From positions 216,001 to 280,000 of the forward strand of contig JACEVL010006447.1 of the NCBI GenBank assembly GCA_020284085.1: a stretch of 64,000 nucleotides of DNA. Reading direction: 5' to 3'. This DNA is from Aporrectodea caliginosa (taxonomy: Eukaryota; Annelida; Clitellata; Crassiclitellata; Lumbricidae). The position numbers were made by a program, and so were the translations under genes. Shown in pieces: positions 1 through 11,048 of this stretch (position 1 is the stretch's first letter; every line of letters begins with the position of its first letter). The notes under the pieces were generated by a model, which saw only the letters and a list, made by a program, of their open reading frames with translations, was not told the origin of the DNA and made no database searches.

Positions 1-414
1 GCATGTCAATGCTACCAGTCTTCCTCTGCGGCCCCTCCCTACTTACATACCTTAAGATAGACAGAACAGCAATACTTGGGGAAGCACATTATTTGGGTTA
101 AGAAAAGAACTAAACCTCGCCAATGTCAAGCCCGTGGCCCGTTATAGCAGCGCACCATGACGGTCGGGTCTGGTCATGAGGGGCGCCGGCATACAACCAG
201 GAGGGGTGCGAGGGCGGTTCGCCCCAGGCCTATGACTTAACACTACCGATATTGTATAGATTATAATAAAGTATTCTTTACATGTGCGTGCATTCACTGA
301 AAGCTGCACTGAGGGGTTAACTTAACCCCACAGGTAATTTCATGGAATTAACTGGAGGGGTTGAAAATGAATTCGGGGGTTTAACACTCCCAACCCCCCG
401 ACAATTCAATGACC

Positions 415-415
<1 letters not shown>

Positions 416-446
<31 letters not shown>
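416..446. repeat. (AT)n microsatellite
   Basis: Uninterrupted AT dinucleotide run. Confidence 0.97.
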
Positions 447-449
<3 letters not shown>

Positions 450-583
450 CTGTCTTACATATATAATGTAGTATGCATGTAAGACAGAGGACCTTTTCGA
501 TCTTCTCTCATTCCTATCCGTCTATTCAATCTATCAGTCATTCAATCCAACCAATGGCAAACATCCATCCATTCATCCATCCA

Positions 584-1325
584 TAGTTGTAAAAAACGTT
601 TTTTCATTTTTTATTATTTTCCAAAAAACGTCGTTTTTTTCGTTTTTTATTTTTCGTCTCGTTTTTTTTCCGTTTTTTATTTTTATGTAAAAACTTTATT
701 TATTTATTTACTGTCTGTTATTATTTGTTTAATTTTATTCTTGTCTGATATCCCTTACGTTGCTCCGTCCGTTCAAGGATTCATCTAATTTACGTAACTG
801 TTTAGTGTCGTCAGTTGAGAAATAAATAGCACAGAACAGGAAATAAAATTTATAAAAGTTATTTGAATTTCTAAGTTATCCTAAATGCGAAATGTTGTCT
901 TTGTACACAGTAATCTCCGAGGGACTGATAAACTGACTGATATTACTCCATAATATATTATTACGTTCTTATATAAGTCAAAATTGTAAGTAAAATTTTT
1001 GATTACGTACACTCGATCTGAAAAGATTTCAGTATTTTTAATAACTCAATTTCTTATTAAAGCAAACTTATGAAAAAGAAAATAATTGTTGTAGATTAAT
1101 GTTAGGCCTACTTGTGTACGTTGTTTACTTATAAAGTTATGTTAGTTGCTGATTAAAATTAAATTGTGTAAACAGGGTTTTTAATTTAAAAATGGCAGAA
1201 AAGATGTAACAAAGTCAAATTATTTTCTTTACCGTTTTTTTCTCGTTTTTTTCCGTTTTTTATTAGTTTGAAAAAAACAACGTTTTATTTCGTTTTTATT
1301 TTGCTTTTACCGTTTTTTACAACTA
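584..1325. mobile_element. hAT-like non-autonomous element
   Basis: A 742-bp AT-rich element with inverted ends. The left end reads TAGTTGTAAAAAACG and the right end is its exact reverse complement. The 8-bp flanks TCCATCCA (576-583) and TGCATCCA (1326-1333) match at 7 of 8 positions, as for an hAT target duplication. Both ends carry many internal CGTTTTTTATTTT-type subterminal repeats. No transposase frame is visible. The flanking DNA is an (ATCC)n microsatellite, so the duplication could be partly chance. Confidence 0.6.
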
Positions 1326-1333
1326 TGCATCCA

Positions 1334-1679
1334 TCCATCCATCCATCCCACTAAACGATCCATCTATCTATCCATTCACGGAGGACGTTCGGAGCCACAC
1401 TAAGTCGAAAGATGTTATGTAAGGAGAGGACAAATCTTCGGGACATCATCTATTATACATCAGCAATCAAATGTCGAGCAGGCTTTCGCTTTGTACTATC
1501 CTTCCTTCCAGAGTTAAGAGGACTCTTCGCTCGGTAGTGCTGCCTTTGAGCTGCATATTAGAATCTTTTTGATCGTGTAGCTCTCTGTTGCTGGTGCAGG
1601 TCTTCGCATTACAGTATAGCCTATCTGTGTATGCCTTTGGTGCTTCACATTTCTTTTATTCATCACTCGTCGTCGTCAA

Positions 1680-1717
<38 letters not shown>

Positions 1718-4700
1718 CAATTTAAATAATCATCATCGTCTTCATTATTTCCTATTTCTCCTCCTCCTTCTCCTCCTCATTCTCCTACTCCTCCTCCATC
1801 TCATCCTCTTTCTCCTCTTCCTCCTCCTCCTCCTCATCATCATCATCATCATCTTCTTCTTCTTCTTCTACTTCTTCTATCTGTCAGTCTATCTATATCT
1901 TCAACTCTCTGTATTTCCTTTTTTTCTCTTGCTCAGTTTTCTCTTTGTCTTTGCCATTCTGAATATGCTCCTCAACGTCCTTCATGATCCCAGCCCTTCT
2001 ATCTCTGTCTTTGCTTCCTCCCCTCTTCTGCACCTGTGTTTCACTTTCTAATTTATGCTATTGTCCCTGTTTCTTGTTGCCTTTCTTCCTCTATCCTTAC
2101 TTTCTTTGCTTTTGTCTGACTGTTTTTATGCCGTTGCTTCTTTCCCAGAAACTCTAGTTATCCTTTCTTCTTCGCTCATTTGTAATTGGTTCCGCTTTTG
2201 CATATTTTCCTTCATTTCTTCCTCTCTCTTTCAACTTATGCTTTTCCCTTCCATTGTCTTGATTCTCCTCCATACAGTGGGCTTCAATGATTTCAGGCAC
2301 CTGTTTCTAGTACGGGGTATTTGTCGGATGTTTCTCGATGAATCCGACTTTCTCATGCTAAGCAGTACGTCTTTCAGAATGTTTCTCTGCCCGGTGTGAT
2401 TTGTCGGGAATTGAAATAGCGACGTCACACGCGGTTGTGACTCGTCAGAGGGAAAAAATGACGAAATGAAGCAGAGGATAAGTCGATGCTTTGACGGATC
2501 ACCCAAATATTTGAGGATTAGAGCGACATGCAGCACAAGTTAAATAATTTACCACCTGAGACTCATTGATTGATCGCTGCGACCAACATTAAAAGGCTTC
2601 TCTTAATTCCACGCAGCTTTAGACGATATCCTCCATTATACGGTTGGTCCATTAAGAATATGGCCGCGACGCATACACGGGTCCGTGTATCTCCGAATCT
2701 GGTCGGTCTATTTCACCCCGTACATGTCATGCGTTGCTCTTTTCGAACGGACGTGTAGCTGTGGGGCCTACCGCGTGTGGTTGGGGCGGAACCATTGACG
2801 GACTATTTCCACAAGGACGCAACAATTTGTGGCTCCGTCGTGCGGAGGAAAAGAACTCTGATCGTAAAGATCTGTGGTCTATTAGTAGACACGATTAGAC
2901 GCCGATGGAAGCTGTTGACCGTTCAGCCTCGATGGGCGTGTGCAAAGAACGCTGTTCTCAATTCATCTCGCATGACTTATATATGGCCACTTTGGCGTCG
3001 GTAAAGGTTGGCACCTCGCTGTGACGTATTGCCGCTATGGACAGAAGCCGATGATTGCCACTGTGGAAAGCCTATAGGACTTTCAATACTATAGCCAAGC
3101 GATGGTTTGGTCTCAAATAGCTGTAGCCTAATAATCATAGTCGCATAGCAGTTTCTCTTGCATATTCGAAACTGCAGTTCTGATATCGAATGGATATTTC
3201 AAGTAGGGCCTAGTGGGCCTACGTTTCAGCTGAATTATCTCAGCGTATTATTATATTGATTAGGCCTACAGCATAATTATTTGAGCTCAATCAAAGACCA
3301 ATTAAGGACGTTGTATCATTACAGTCGCGATCCAGTCATTAGTGGCAGATCTTGATGACGACAATGACAATAGTTTGATGGATCATGGCTGAGAAGACAA
3401 ACGATGATGATGATGATAACGTTCTAACAAAGCGTCTGCCTATGCAGTCCTGAACTCACGACCATTCGATCTGAAGATCGTGCTAGTAATCAGCCCCAGT
3501 TGTGTTTTGTTAGCTTGCCACTTGCGCAGCTACTACTACGCTAACAAGTGTTATCCTAAAACTAACAAGAACCTAACAAGTTTTACTCGTGTTATAACGT
3601 GCTAACTGCAATTCGAAGTTAGGCTGCATAAACTGTTCTCATTAGGATGCATTAGCAAATGAGTTCGAATAAGCTTATGTTTTTTTGCATAATTTTTCAC
3701 AAGAAAACCATCGCCAATTCGCGCAAATGTAATCAGCTGTTTGACAATCGGTTAATGTCAGGAGACCATAATATACAAATGCTGAGCAGAAATTTGGTAT
3801 AAAAACGAACATAGTACCAAACAAGAACTGCTAGCAGAAAGTGACAGTAAGTTACATCTGACACCTGTTAAATTAGTCAACTTCAATGCAGTCTAGAATT
3901 CATCTTTGTGCTTCAGAATAGCAAACAGCACTCGAGCCAAACACGAGTCTAATGTTCTTGTTCAGTGAATACGACCGAGACGTCAACAAACCGTTGAGAA
4001 CTAACCGCAAATTATCCTCAATTTGTATCGTTCATTGAACTAAACACTTAATGATTAGCCGCAATACGAATGGAGCAGATCAGTAACCTATATTAAAAGT
4101 AAAGTCTGATCATGAGGGTATTCACATGCACGTCTGGAAAGCAGAAGGAACAGACATCGGTCTAAGTCATTAATTTGCGTGAGCGTTTCTTTGAGGCTGT
4201 TTCTTCCATTGCACAACTGACGTTTGTTGAATTCCATTAGGCTAACTGGTCAGGATCGTCGTTAGTATGGCATCGAGCGGTGCTTAGCGAATTTTAAAGT
4301 CGAGTCTTATAAGTCTGCTCACGTCAAGTCACAACCGCCGAACGAGAAGGTAGCTCTACCCGGTTATTTATCGTAGCTTCAGTCATTCGGAAGTTTCCTC
4401 ACGCAGGGTCACCTACAAGTGGCGCCGCCTATCATCGATACTTCCCAATTTCTGTCCATCAAATCTCGAAGTTACGCTCACTTACGTTGGCCGTGTTTTC
4501 CTGCTTCTTATTCCAAGTTTCACGTAACGCGTATAGAAAAAGCGCAGAAGTCTCTACCAGCGCGAGTCCTTGATGTTCATGGAAAAGAAAGCCAGTATTT
4601 CCCCATTTGCCCACTTGAACCATAATGACCTCATTCGAAGACAAAATTCGAAGAATCATAGTTTATGAAAGAATCAACGTAAAACAATTTTATAGCACAT

Positions 4701-5430
4701 TTTCGAGTGTCCTACAACGAAGCGCTCGCTTCCCGACTTCGTGCATTATAGGTGACTGGCATAAGAGGCCTATTACATCATATTATCGCTCAAATCAACC
4801 GACCGGAAACACGTTCTGGCCAATCAGACAAAGACAAGCCAAATCTTTACAACGTCAATCCCATCAAAAATGAACCCGAAATTAGCTGGCTACTTTACGT
4901 CGCCGTTTTATGTTACGCTATTATACAGACAAATAGATAAATACGAGGCTAATAAATGGAAAAAGCTGGAATTCAATACGAGAAAGATCGTGAGAATCGG
5001 AGTTCGCTTTGACGCCGTCTGTCCCAGACTAACTCCAGACGCCGCTACCATTTTTTCGTCGACCGTCATCTTGTTGGCGTATCGACTTGTGTCACGTGAC
5101 GTCGTTCGGTTGGTCACGAGGTTCATCGATGAGTCGGAGAGTGGCACGTGATAAGGTTTGCGCGGTCCTGAAAACAATAAACAAAGGCCGTTGCTGCCGC
5201 CGTTAGGAACGATTAGGCGAAAATATAGCGCAATTATTATTGGCGAAGCAGTTGGGTAATAAATATATTAGAGATAGCGACGTGGGTGGGCGATTAACTG
5301 GATAGATGGGGTAGGGTTTTTGTGGGAGTTTTTGGGTGACTGTGGACGCGTGGGTAGGTGGAAGTGGAACGGTGAGAATTTATGGAGAAGGGTAGAGTTT
5401 TGGGTTGCAAGGTCTTTAAGGTGGTTGATG
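1334..5430. other. No gene recognised
   Basis: It contains a (CAT)n tract at 1679-1717 and pyrimidine-rich CTC/CTT repeats at 1755-1870. Several short open frames (e.g. 2231-2536 minus, 2777-3004 plus, 4870-5151 plus) show no motif, splice context or codon pattern that I can support. Otherwise nothing was seen. Confidence 0.5.
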
Positions 5431-5664
5431 TGGCACGGTGGCCGACTGGTTAGAGCGGTTGACCTGTAACGCCGAGAGTACGGGTTCGTTTAACTGTGTA
5501 GGGACCGTGAGCAAGTCCTTCGCGCACAATTGCTCTGCAATATAATTGCTTCTGCGCCGCCGAGGAGTGTGCACTTCTGAGCTTGGGACCACCTTAGGAA
5601 GAAGGGCAATATCAAAGGCAGTTGTATTGTATATTGTATATATTGTATGGTTTTATATGGGTGG
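5431..5664 (+). mobile_element. tRNA-derived SINE
   Basis: The head resembles a tRNA gene, with a Pol III A-box-like TGGCCGACTGGTTAGAGCGG followed by a B-box-like GGTTCG. It is followed by a central block (GTAGGGACCGTGAGCAAGTC) also present in the SINE at 9052-9306. The end (CTTCTGAG...GGGCAATATCAAA) resembles the tail of the local LINE family. An A/T-rich TGTATT tail runs into the following microsatellite. Confidence 0.75.
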
Positions 5665-5956
5665 ATTGATTGATTGATTGATTGATGGATGGATGGATGG
5701 ATGGATGGATGGATGATGGATGATTGATGGATGATGGATGGATGGATGGATGGATGGATGGATGGATGGATGGATGGATGGATGGATGGATGGATGGATG
5801 GATGGATGGATGGATGGATGGATGGATGGATGGATGGATGGATGGATGGATGGATGGATGGATGGATGGATGGATGGATGGATGGATGGATGGATGGATG
5901 GATGGATGGATGGATGGATGGATGGATGGATGGATGGATGGATGGATGGATGGATG
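5665..5956. repeat. (TGAT)n/(GGAT)n microsatellite
   Basis: About 290 bp of tetranucleotide repeat directly after the SINE. It is open in several frames as MDGW or HPSI repeats, which are artefacts. Confidence 0.98.
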
Positions 5957-6123
5957 CATCGTGAACTGATCTTCTTGATGTTGACTTGAGATTACGAGTT
6001 GGTTTTAGTACGCTTTAACCCCTTGTGCAATAGACACTGGAGAGGTGCTACAACAGAGAAAGGCCGATGCTTTTAGAACAGAACGGGCAGACAGATGATA
6101 TCTAGCTATGAAACTGAGGGATT

Positions 6124-6243
6124 TGCACACAGAAAGAGAGACAGAGAGACAGATGGAGAGATAGAGAGAGCGCGAGAGCGAGAGAGTGAGAGCGAGATAG
6201 AGCGATCGAGAGAGACAGAGACAGAGAGACAGAGACAGAGAGA
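6124..6243. repeat. (GAGA/GACA)n microsatellite
   Basis: Imperfect purine-rich dinucleotide/tetranucleotide tract of about 120 bp. Confidence 0.95.
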
Positions 6244-7171
6244 TGTATATAAGAATAGAACAACTGTTGTCTCTCGACCCATACTGCAATCATACAAACC
6301 AAATGCATTATAAATGGTAGAGCTTAAGTGCTCAGTGCAATGACGGTTTGATAGCCACGGAAGAACTACCTAATAATATCGTTGTTATCACGATCATTAA
6401 TTACTGTTTCTTATCACAATATTAGTCGTCTAGCTACGATTCCTTCCACTATCGTCAATGTCATATAAACTTAGTACTTTATCATTAAGGTCAGGAGATA
6501 CTGTCATCGTCATTTATGTCGTGGCAACAAATGCCGCCAATTGTCAGAAGCCGCTGATGGATGCTGCCAAGTACCGAAAAAACTATAATGCTATGCAATA
6601 TAAGGCACTGCAGCAGTGTACCAGGAGAAAGTGCCATTAGTTCAGTCTCGCCAACCATCTCCAACAATATCGCTTTGTCCAAAAGGTCAATATCATAATA
6701 TGTGTCCTTCAACAGTATAAGCTTATAAGTTATAACCGTATAACTAAAGGCGGCAACCGAACACATTTCAATGCAGTAACTCCTCAGTTAATCCCTCTTA
6801 CTCATGTACTAATTGCTGCCCTGTGTCTATGATTCAACTATGACATCTGGGAGGTCAATTGTTTTACTACTACCATTCTCTATTTGACCAGATTACGGCT
6901 TTGTTTTTCGCTGCGCCATCAGTGTATCACAGTATCAGACACCGGGGAGATACAAGTTACTAATTACTAATTACAATTACTATGATGTAGCGCCTTTTCA
7001 GCAGAATAGAGATAGAGATGTAAGACTTGGGTGTTGCTTACTGTGGTGCAGATCGACACCGGCTGTAGTCTCGGCCACTGCGTTCTGGACGACTAGGACG
7101 TATCTGCGAAAGCTATGCGGTCGAAGACGATGGAAATAGAGAGACGTCTCCACTACGCCATCCGCTCTCTC

Positions 7172-7443
7172 CTACAGACAGACAGACAGACATACTACAT
7201 ACATACAGACAGACAGACACAAAGACAGACAGAAAGACAGACAGACAGAAAGACAGAAAGACAGACAGACAGAAAGACATACAGACAGACTGACAGACAG
7301 ACATACAGACAGACAGAAAGACATGCAGACAGACAGAAAGACAGAAAGACATGCAGACAGACAGAAAGACAGACAGACATACATACAGACAGACATACAG
7401 ACAGACATACAGAAAGACAGACATACAGACAGACAGACAGACG
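7172..7443. repeat. (CAGA/CATA)n microsatellite
   Basis: About 270 bp of interrupted CAGA repeats with CATA and AAAGA variants. Confidence 0.97.
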
Positions 7444-8119
7444 CACAGTCGGATGATTAGTTCAGCTGTAAGTAGTATAATTATTCTTATCGATGCCCGT
7501 TCCTGCTCAGTGGAGCACGTCGGATGATCAGACGAAATGGCTTGATCTAGTTCGGCGTTCGACTGTTCTGTTTATCATCGAAAGGAAGAGAGAACTGTTG
7601 AGTTAGTGTTTCATGAGATATTATGTCAAATTTGACCTGGATGATGAAATTTTGATGCTGGCTAACATAGCATGGTGGCTAGCAGACGATGATGGCTAAC
7701 AGACCACGATGGCTAGCAGACGATGACCATAAAGGCAAGCGTATAGACAATGTGAATTTTTTGACAAAAGAAGCTGATTTTTCCATGTGATGATTGGATG
7801 AGAATATTTCTGGACAAAGCGACAGATGATAACAACGACGCAGATAACAATCATGATTAGTGGGAAAACTAAAAGAGATGATTTATCATCAATTGCATTA
7901 AAGCAAATGAAGCCATTGACAAAAATTATGCACACGAACGTTGTGCTCAAATGATGATGATTATTATTCTTATTATTAGAGTAGCGGCGATAATGATGAG
8001 TTGATGACAATGATGACATGAAGTCGCAATTTTTTAAGATGCTGCTGATGATGATGTTGCTATTGATGAAGATGACGACGAGGATGCCGATAATGACGGT
8101 TGTTGCTGTTATTGTTGTT

Positions 8120-8257
<138 letters not shown>

Positions 8258-9051
8258 AGTAATGCTGAGCGCTATGATCATGCAACTGTCAATATAGTGT
8301 TACCGATGACAGTGATGATGCCAATCGATTTGTACCCCCCCCCCCATTTGAGATGCCTTGGGAGAGAAGGAGGAGGGATTCGCCTGCCACTAAGACTCAT
8401 TTCACCCTATAGACCCTCAGCCGTGCCATAGCCAGAGAAATATACGCAGCGATCAAGAACCGCCGTCGCTTATAAATCAGAGCTATTCGTTCCAGAATCC
8501 AAACTGCTGGTCCATCTGCCGTGATCCATTCGATTAAAGCATTACGAAGCAATTGCACTGACCCCCTCCCCCACTCTTCCCTATCCCATCCTCACTTTCT
8601 CATAGACGGGGTGGAAATCTTGTCTCGGAAACTCAGTTGCTGCTGCATGCGTCTGCGATGAGTGCCTAGGCAGCTGTCCGTAATTGCATTGGGTGCTGAA
8701 ATGCCATCCGGGCATTGGTCACACCAATGAGATGTTTCTATCGCGACCATTCGAAGCTGGTCAGTTGGAAGGAGATGGTCAGTTGGAGGACGGATGAAGT
8801 ATATCCGTCAATGATGATCTCCGTCCAATCCAATACGCTTCAGTGTTCAGCCAAATGCTGAAGAACTCTTTTTATGGACGTGGGCGATATTAAACGCAAC
8901 CCTTTTGCACTCGATAACTCAGCGGCTCTAGATATTTTGAATAATCGGACGTTTGTTTAATTTCTATATTTGATCTTCATTTACTTAACTGTTTGCCTAT
9001 CCTTCCCCCAGGGCATAAAGAGGAAATGATGTGGACCTGGATACAGCGATT

Positions 9052-9306
9052 TTGACAACGAAGTATTGTATTGTATTTTATTGTATTTGAACACTTGTTA
9101 TAGCGCCTCAACAAGATTTCCCATTCAGAGGCGCTCCCGACTACTGCGCGAACGCTGAATCGGAGTTTCACGCCGAAGCGCATGAGCAATTGCGAGTGAA
9201 GGACTTGCCCAGGGTCCCTACGCGGCGACTTTGAGGTGGATTCGAACCCGCAACCCTCCAGCTGCAAGGCACCGAACATACCTCTAAACCACCGCGCCCC
9301 AGTTGT
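9052..9306 (-). mobile_element. tRNA-derived SINE with LINE-type 3' tail
   Basis: On the minus strand the head has an A-box-like GGTGGTTTAGAGG and a perfect B box GGTTCGAATCC. It is followed by the shared central block (GTAGGGACCCTGGGCAAGTC). The 3' part, GTCGGGAGCGCCTCTGA followed by AATCTT and GAGGCGCTATAACAAG, aligns with the 3' end of the LINE at 54071-54370. The end is rich in AATACAAT repeats. A complete copy of this SINE family. Confidence 0.85.
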
Positions 9307-9375
9307 ATTGTGATGTGTTGTATTGTGTGTTGTATTGTACTCCACGTTTATAATGCGACCGAGCCACCCGCAGTA

Positions 9376-9477
9376 AAGATCCGAGAAATTAATCTCTGAT
9401 AATCCGACCCGACCGGGAAGCGAACCCGGGGCGCCGGCGTGAGCAGGCTACCAACCCAATCAGCCACTCAGGATCCT
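9376..9477 (-). mobile_element. tRNA-like SINE head (second family)
   Basis: On the minus strand an A-box-like TGGCTGATTGGGTTGGTA is followed by a B-box-like GGGTTCGCTTCC. It is not a functional tRNA: it sits tail-to-head with the SINE at 9052-9306 and has no clear cloverleaf. Probably the 5' part of another SINE. Confidence 0.6.
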
Positions 9478-9566
9478 TAAAAGTAAAAGGTATACGATGA
9501 CGATGACGATGGTGCAAGAGATAGCGATGCAATGGACTTAAATTTATACAGTTATGAATGTATGTA

Positions 9567-9760
9567 TGACATTGTATGTATTTATGTATGTATGTATGTA
9601 TGTATATATGTGTGTATGTATGTATGCATGCATGTTTGCATGAATGTATGTATATATGCATGTATTAATGTATGTATGCATGCATGTTTGTATGAATGTA
9701 TGTATGTATGTATGCATGTATGTATAGATGTATGTATGTGTGTATGTGTGTATGTGCAGT
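9567..9760. repeat. (TATG)n microsatellite
   Basis: Imperfect TATG repeats with CATG and TTTG variants. Confidence 0.95.
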
Positions 9761-10379
9761 GTAAGAGATGGTGCATGTTATGTAAAATAGAAGGGTCATG
9801 TTGAACTGCAGGATGATCGTTCGTACCGAACGGCCTCCATAAGCCCTTATGGTCTCCATAAGCGGGAAGGGGGTAGCCTACATCGATTGAAGACGCTTAG
9901 GCGTAGCAGTTGAAGATTTTATTAAGGAAGCAGAGCGCAGTGTACATCGAGAAGCCCCTCTCGTTTAATCTTGGTATCATCACTACCAACGACGATGAAG
10001 ACGACGTTTTGCATGTTTAGGATCAGCTTTTATATACAGAATATTCGCCCACAGGATTAGCCACAGATGCAGTATAGCGATGGCATGGCCTGCTTGGGTT
10101 ACTCCCTTACTCAATTAGGAACTACCTCTCTTCATCTATCTGTCTCTGTCTATATCTCTGTTTATATCAGTGTGTCCTCTGTGACACTACTACGTCAATG
10201 CTTTACGGTCTGCAATGCAAGTGGTCTGTGTATGAGTGTCTACAGGAGTCTCTACCTCATTATGCATAATAATAATGACGACAATTTGTATGGCGCCGTT
10301 ACACAGCCATGCCGTTACAGGGGCATACTTTCCACAGTCTTAAACCCTACATAGGCATGTGTATATTGTATGTCTCCGG

Positions 10380-10745
10380 GATATTGTATGTATGTGTTTA
10401 TGTATGCATAAATGTATGTATGTATGATGGAATATATGTATGACTATGTATATGTATGTATGTAAGTATATGTTTGTGTATTAGTGTATGTACCGATGTA
10501 GTATACATGTATAATGGCTTATGTATTCATGTATGTGTGTATGTATGTATTATGCATGTATGTACATGCATCTATGTATGCATGTATTTATGTGTAAGTT
10601 GGTAATTACATGCAAGTATGCACAATTACACATATGCATGCACATTCTTCTGTATATAACTACTATGTATGTACCTGCTTATGTACATATGTATGTATAC
10701 ATGTATGCATTTATGTTTGCTTGTATAAGTATACATATGTAAGCA
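10380..10745. repeat. Degenerate (GTAT)n microsatellite
   Basis: About 365 bp of decayed GTAT/GCAT repeats just downstream of the last recognised Ig exon. Confidence 0.85.
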
Positions 10746-10868
10746 TGCATGCATGTTTCCTCACTTGTTTGCATGCTATATTTCTGTGTATAATTTCTGT
10801 TGGCATTTTGTAGCGCAATATGTCGACGTGCTGAAAGCGTGTCAGTATATAAATGTCTGTATATATAC

Positions 10869-11048
10869 TGACTGTGAGCGTGATCCAGTGGGTGGATGAC
10901 ATTGTGTCCTTGCTCAGCCTGGTTCCGTTTCCGTCGACGATCCACTGAAGTGACGTGAACTTTGGCTTGGCCTTGACCTCGCAGCGCAGGTAGACTCCTT
11001 TGTCTTCAAGGACAGCAGACGTCGAATTGCAGCTCACCTTCGGTGAAT
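10869..11048 (-). CDS. IgSF gene, exon encoding start of third Ig domain (partial gene)
   Basis: Fourth recognised exon of a minus-strand immunoglobulin-superfamily gene. It is preceded by a pyrimidine-rich acceptor (CTTTCCTAG) and ends at a GTATAT donor. Its length of 180 bp is a multiple of three and it is phase 1 at both ends. Joined to the previous exon it reads LDIE-Y-SPKV, a normal link between Ig domains. Residues 7 (Cys) and 23 (Cys) lie in the first strands; the second is followed 13 residues later by Trp36 (SLQWIVDG), the usual Cys-Trp pair of an Ig fold. Asn8-Ser-Thr is a potential N-glycosylation site. The exon stops after WITLTV, before the DxGxYxC strand, so the domain must finish in a further exon at lower coordinates, which I did not find. 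It is probably an extracellular adhesion or recognition protein; the exact family is not identified. Confidence 0.8.

Noticed and set aside
5612..5989. Long open frames of MDGW and HPSI repeats
   Set aside because: Direct translation of a tetranucleotide microsatellite; open in all shifts, with no other coding evidence.
9376..9477. Functional tRNA gene
   Set aside because: A- and B-box-like sequences are present but the acceptor stem does not pair and the context is SINE-derived.
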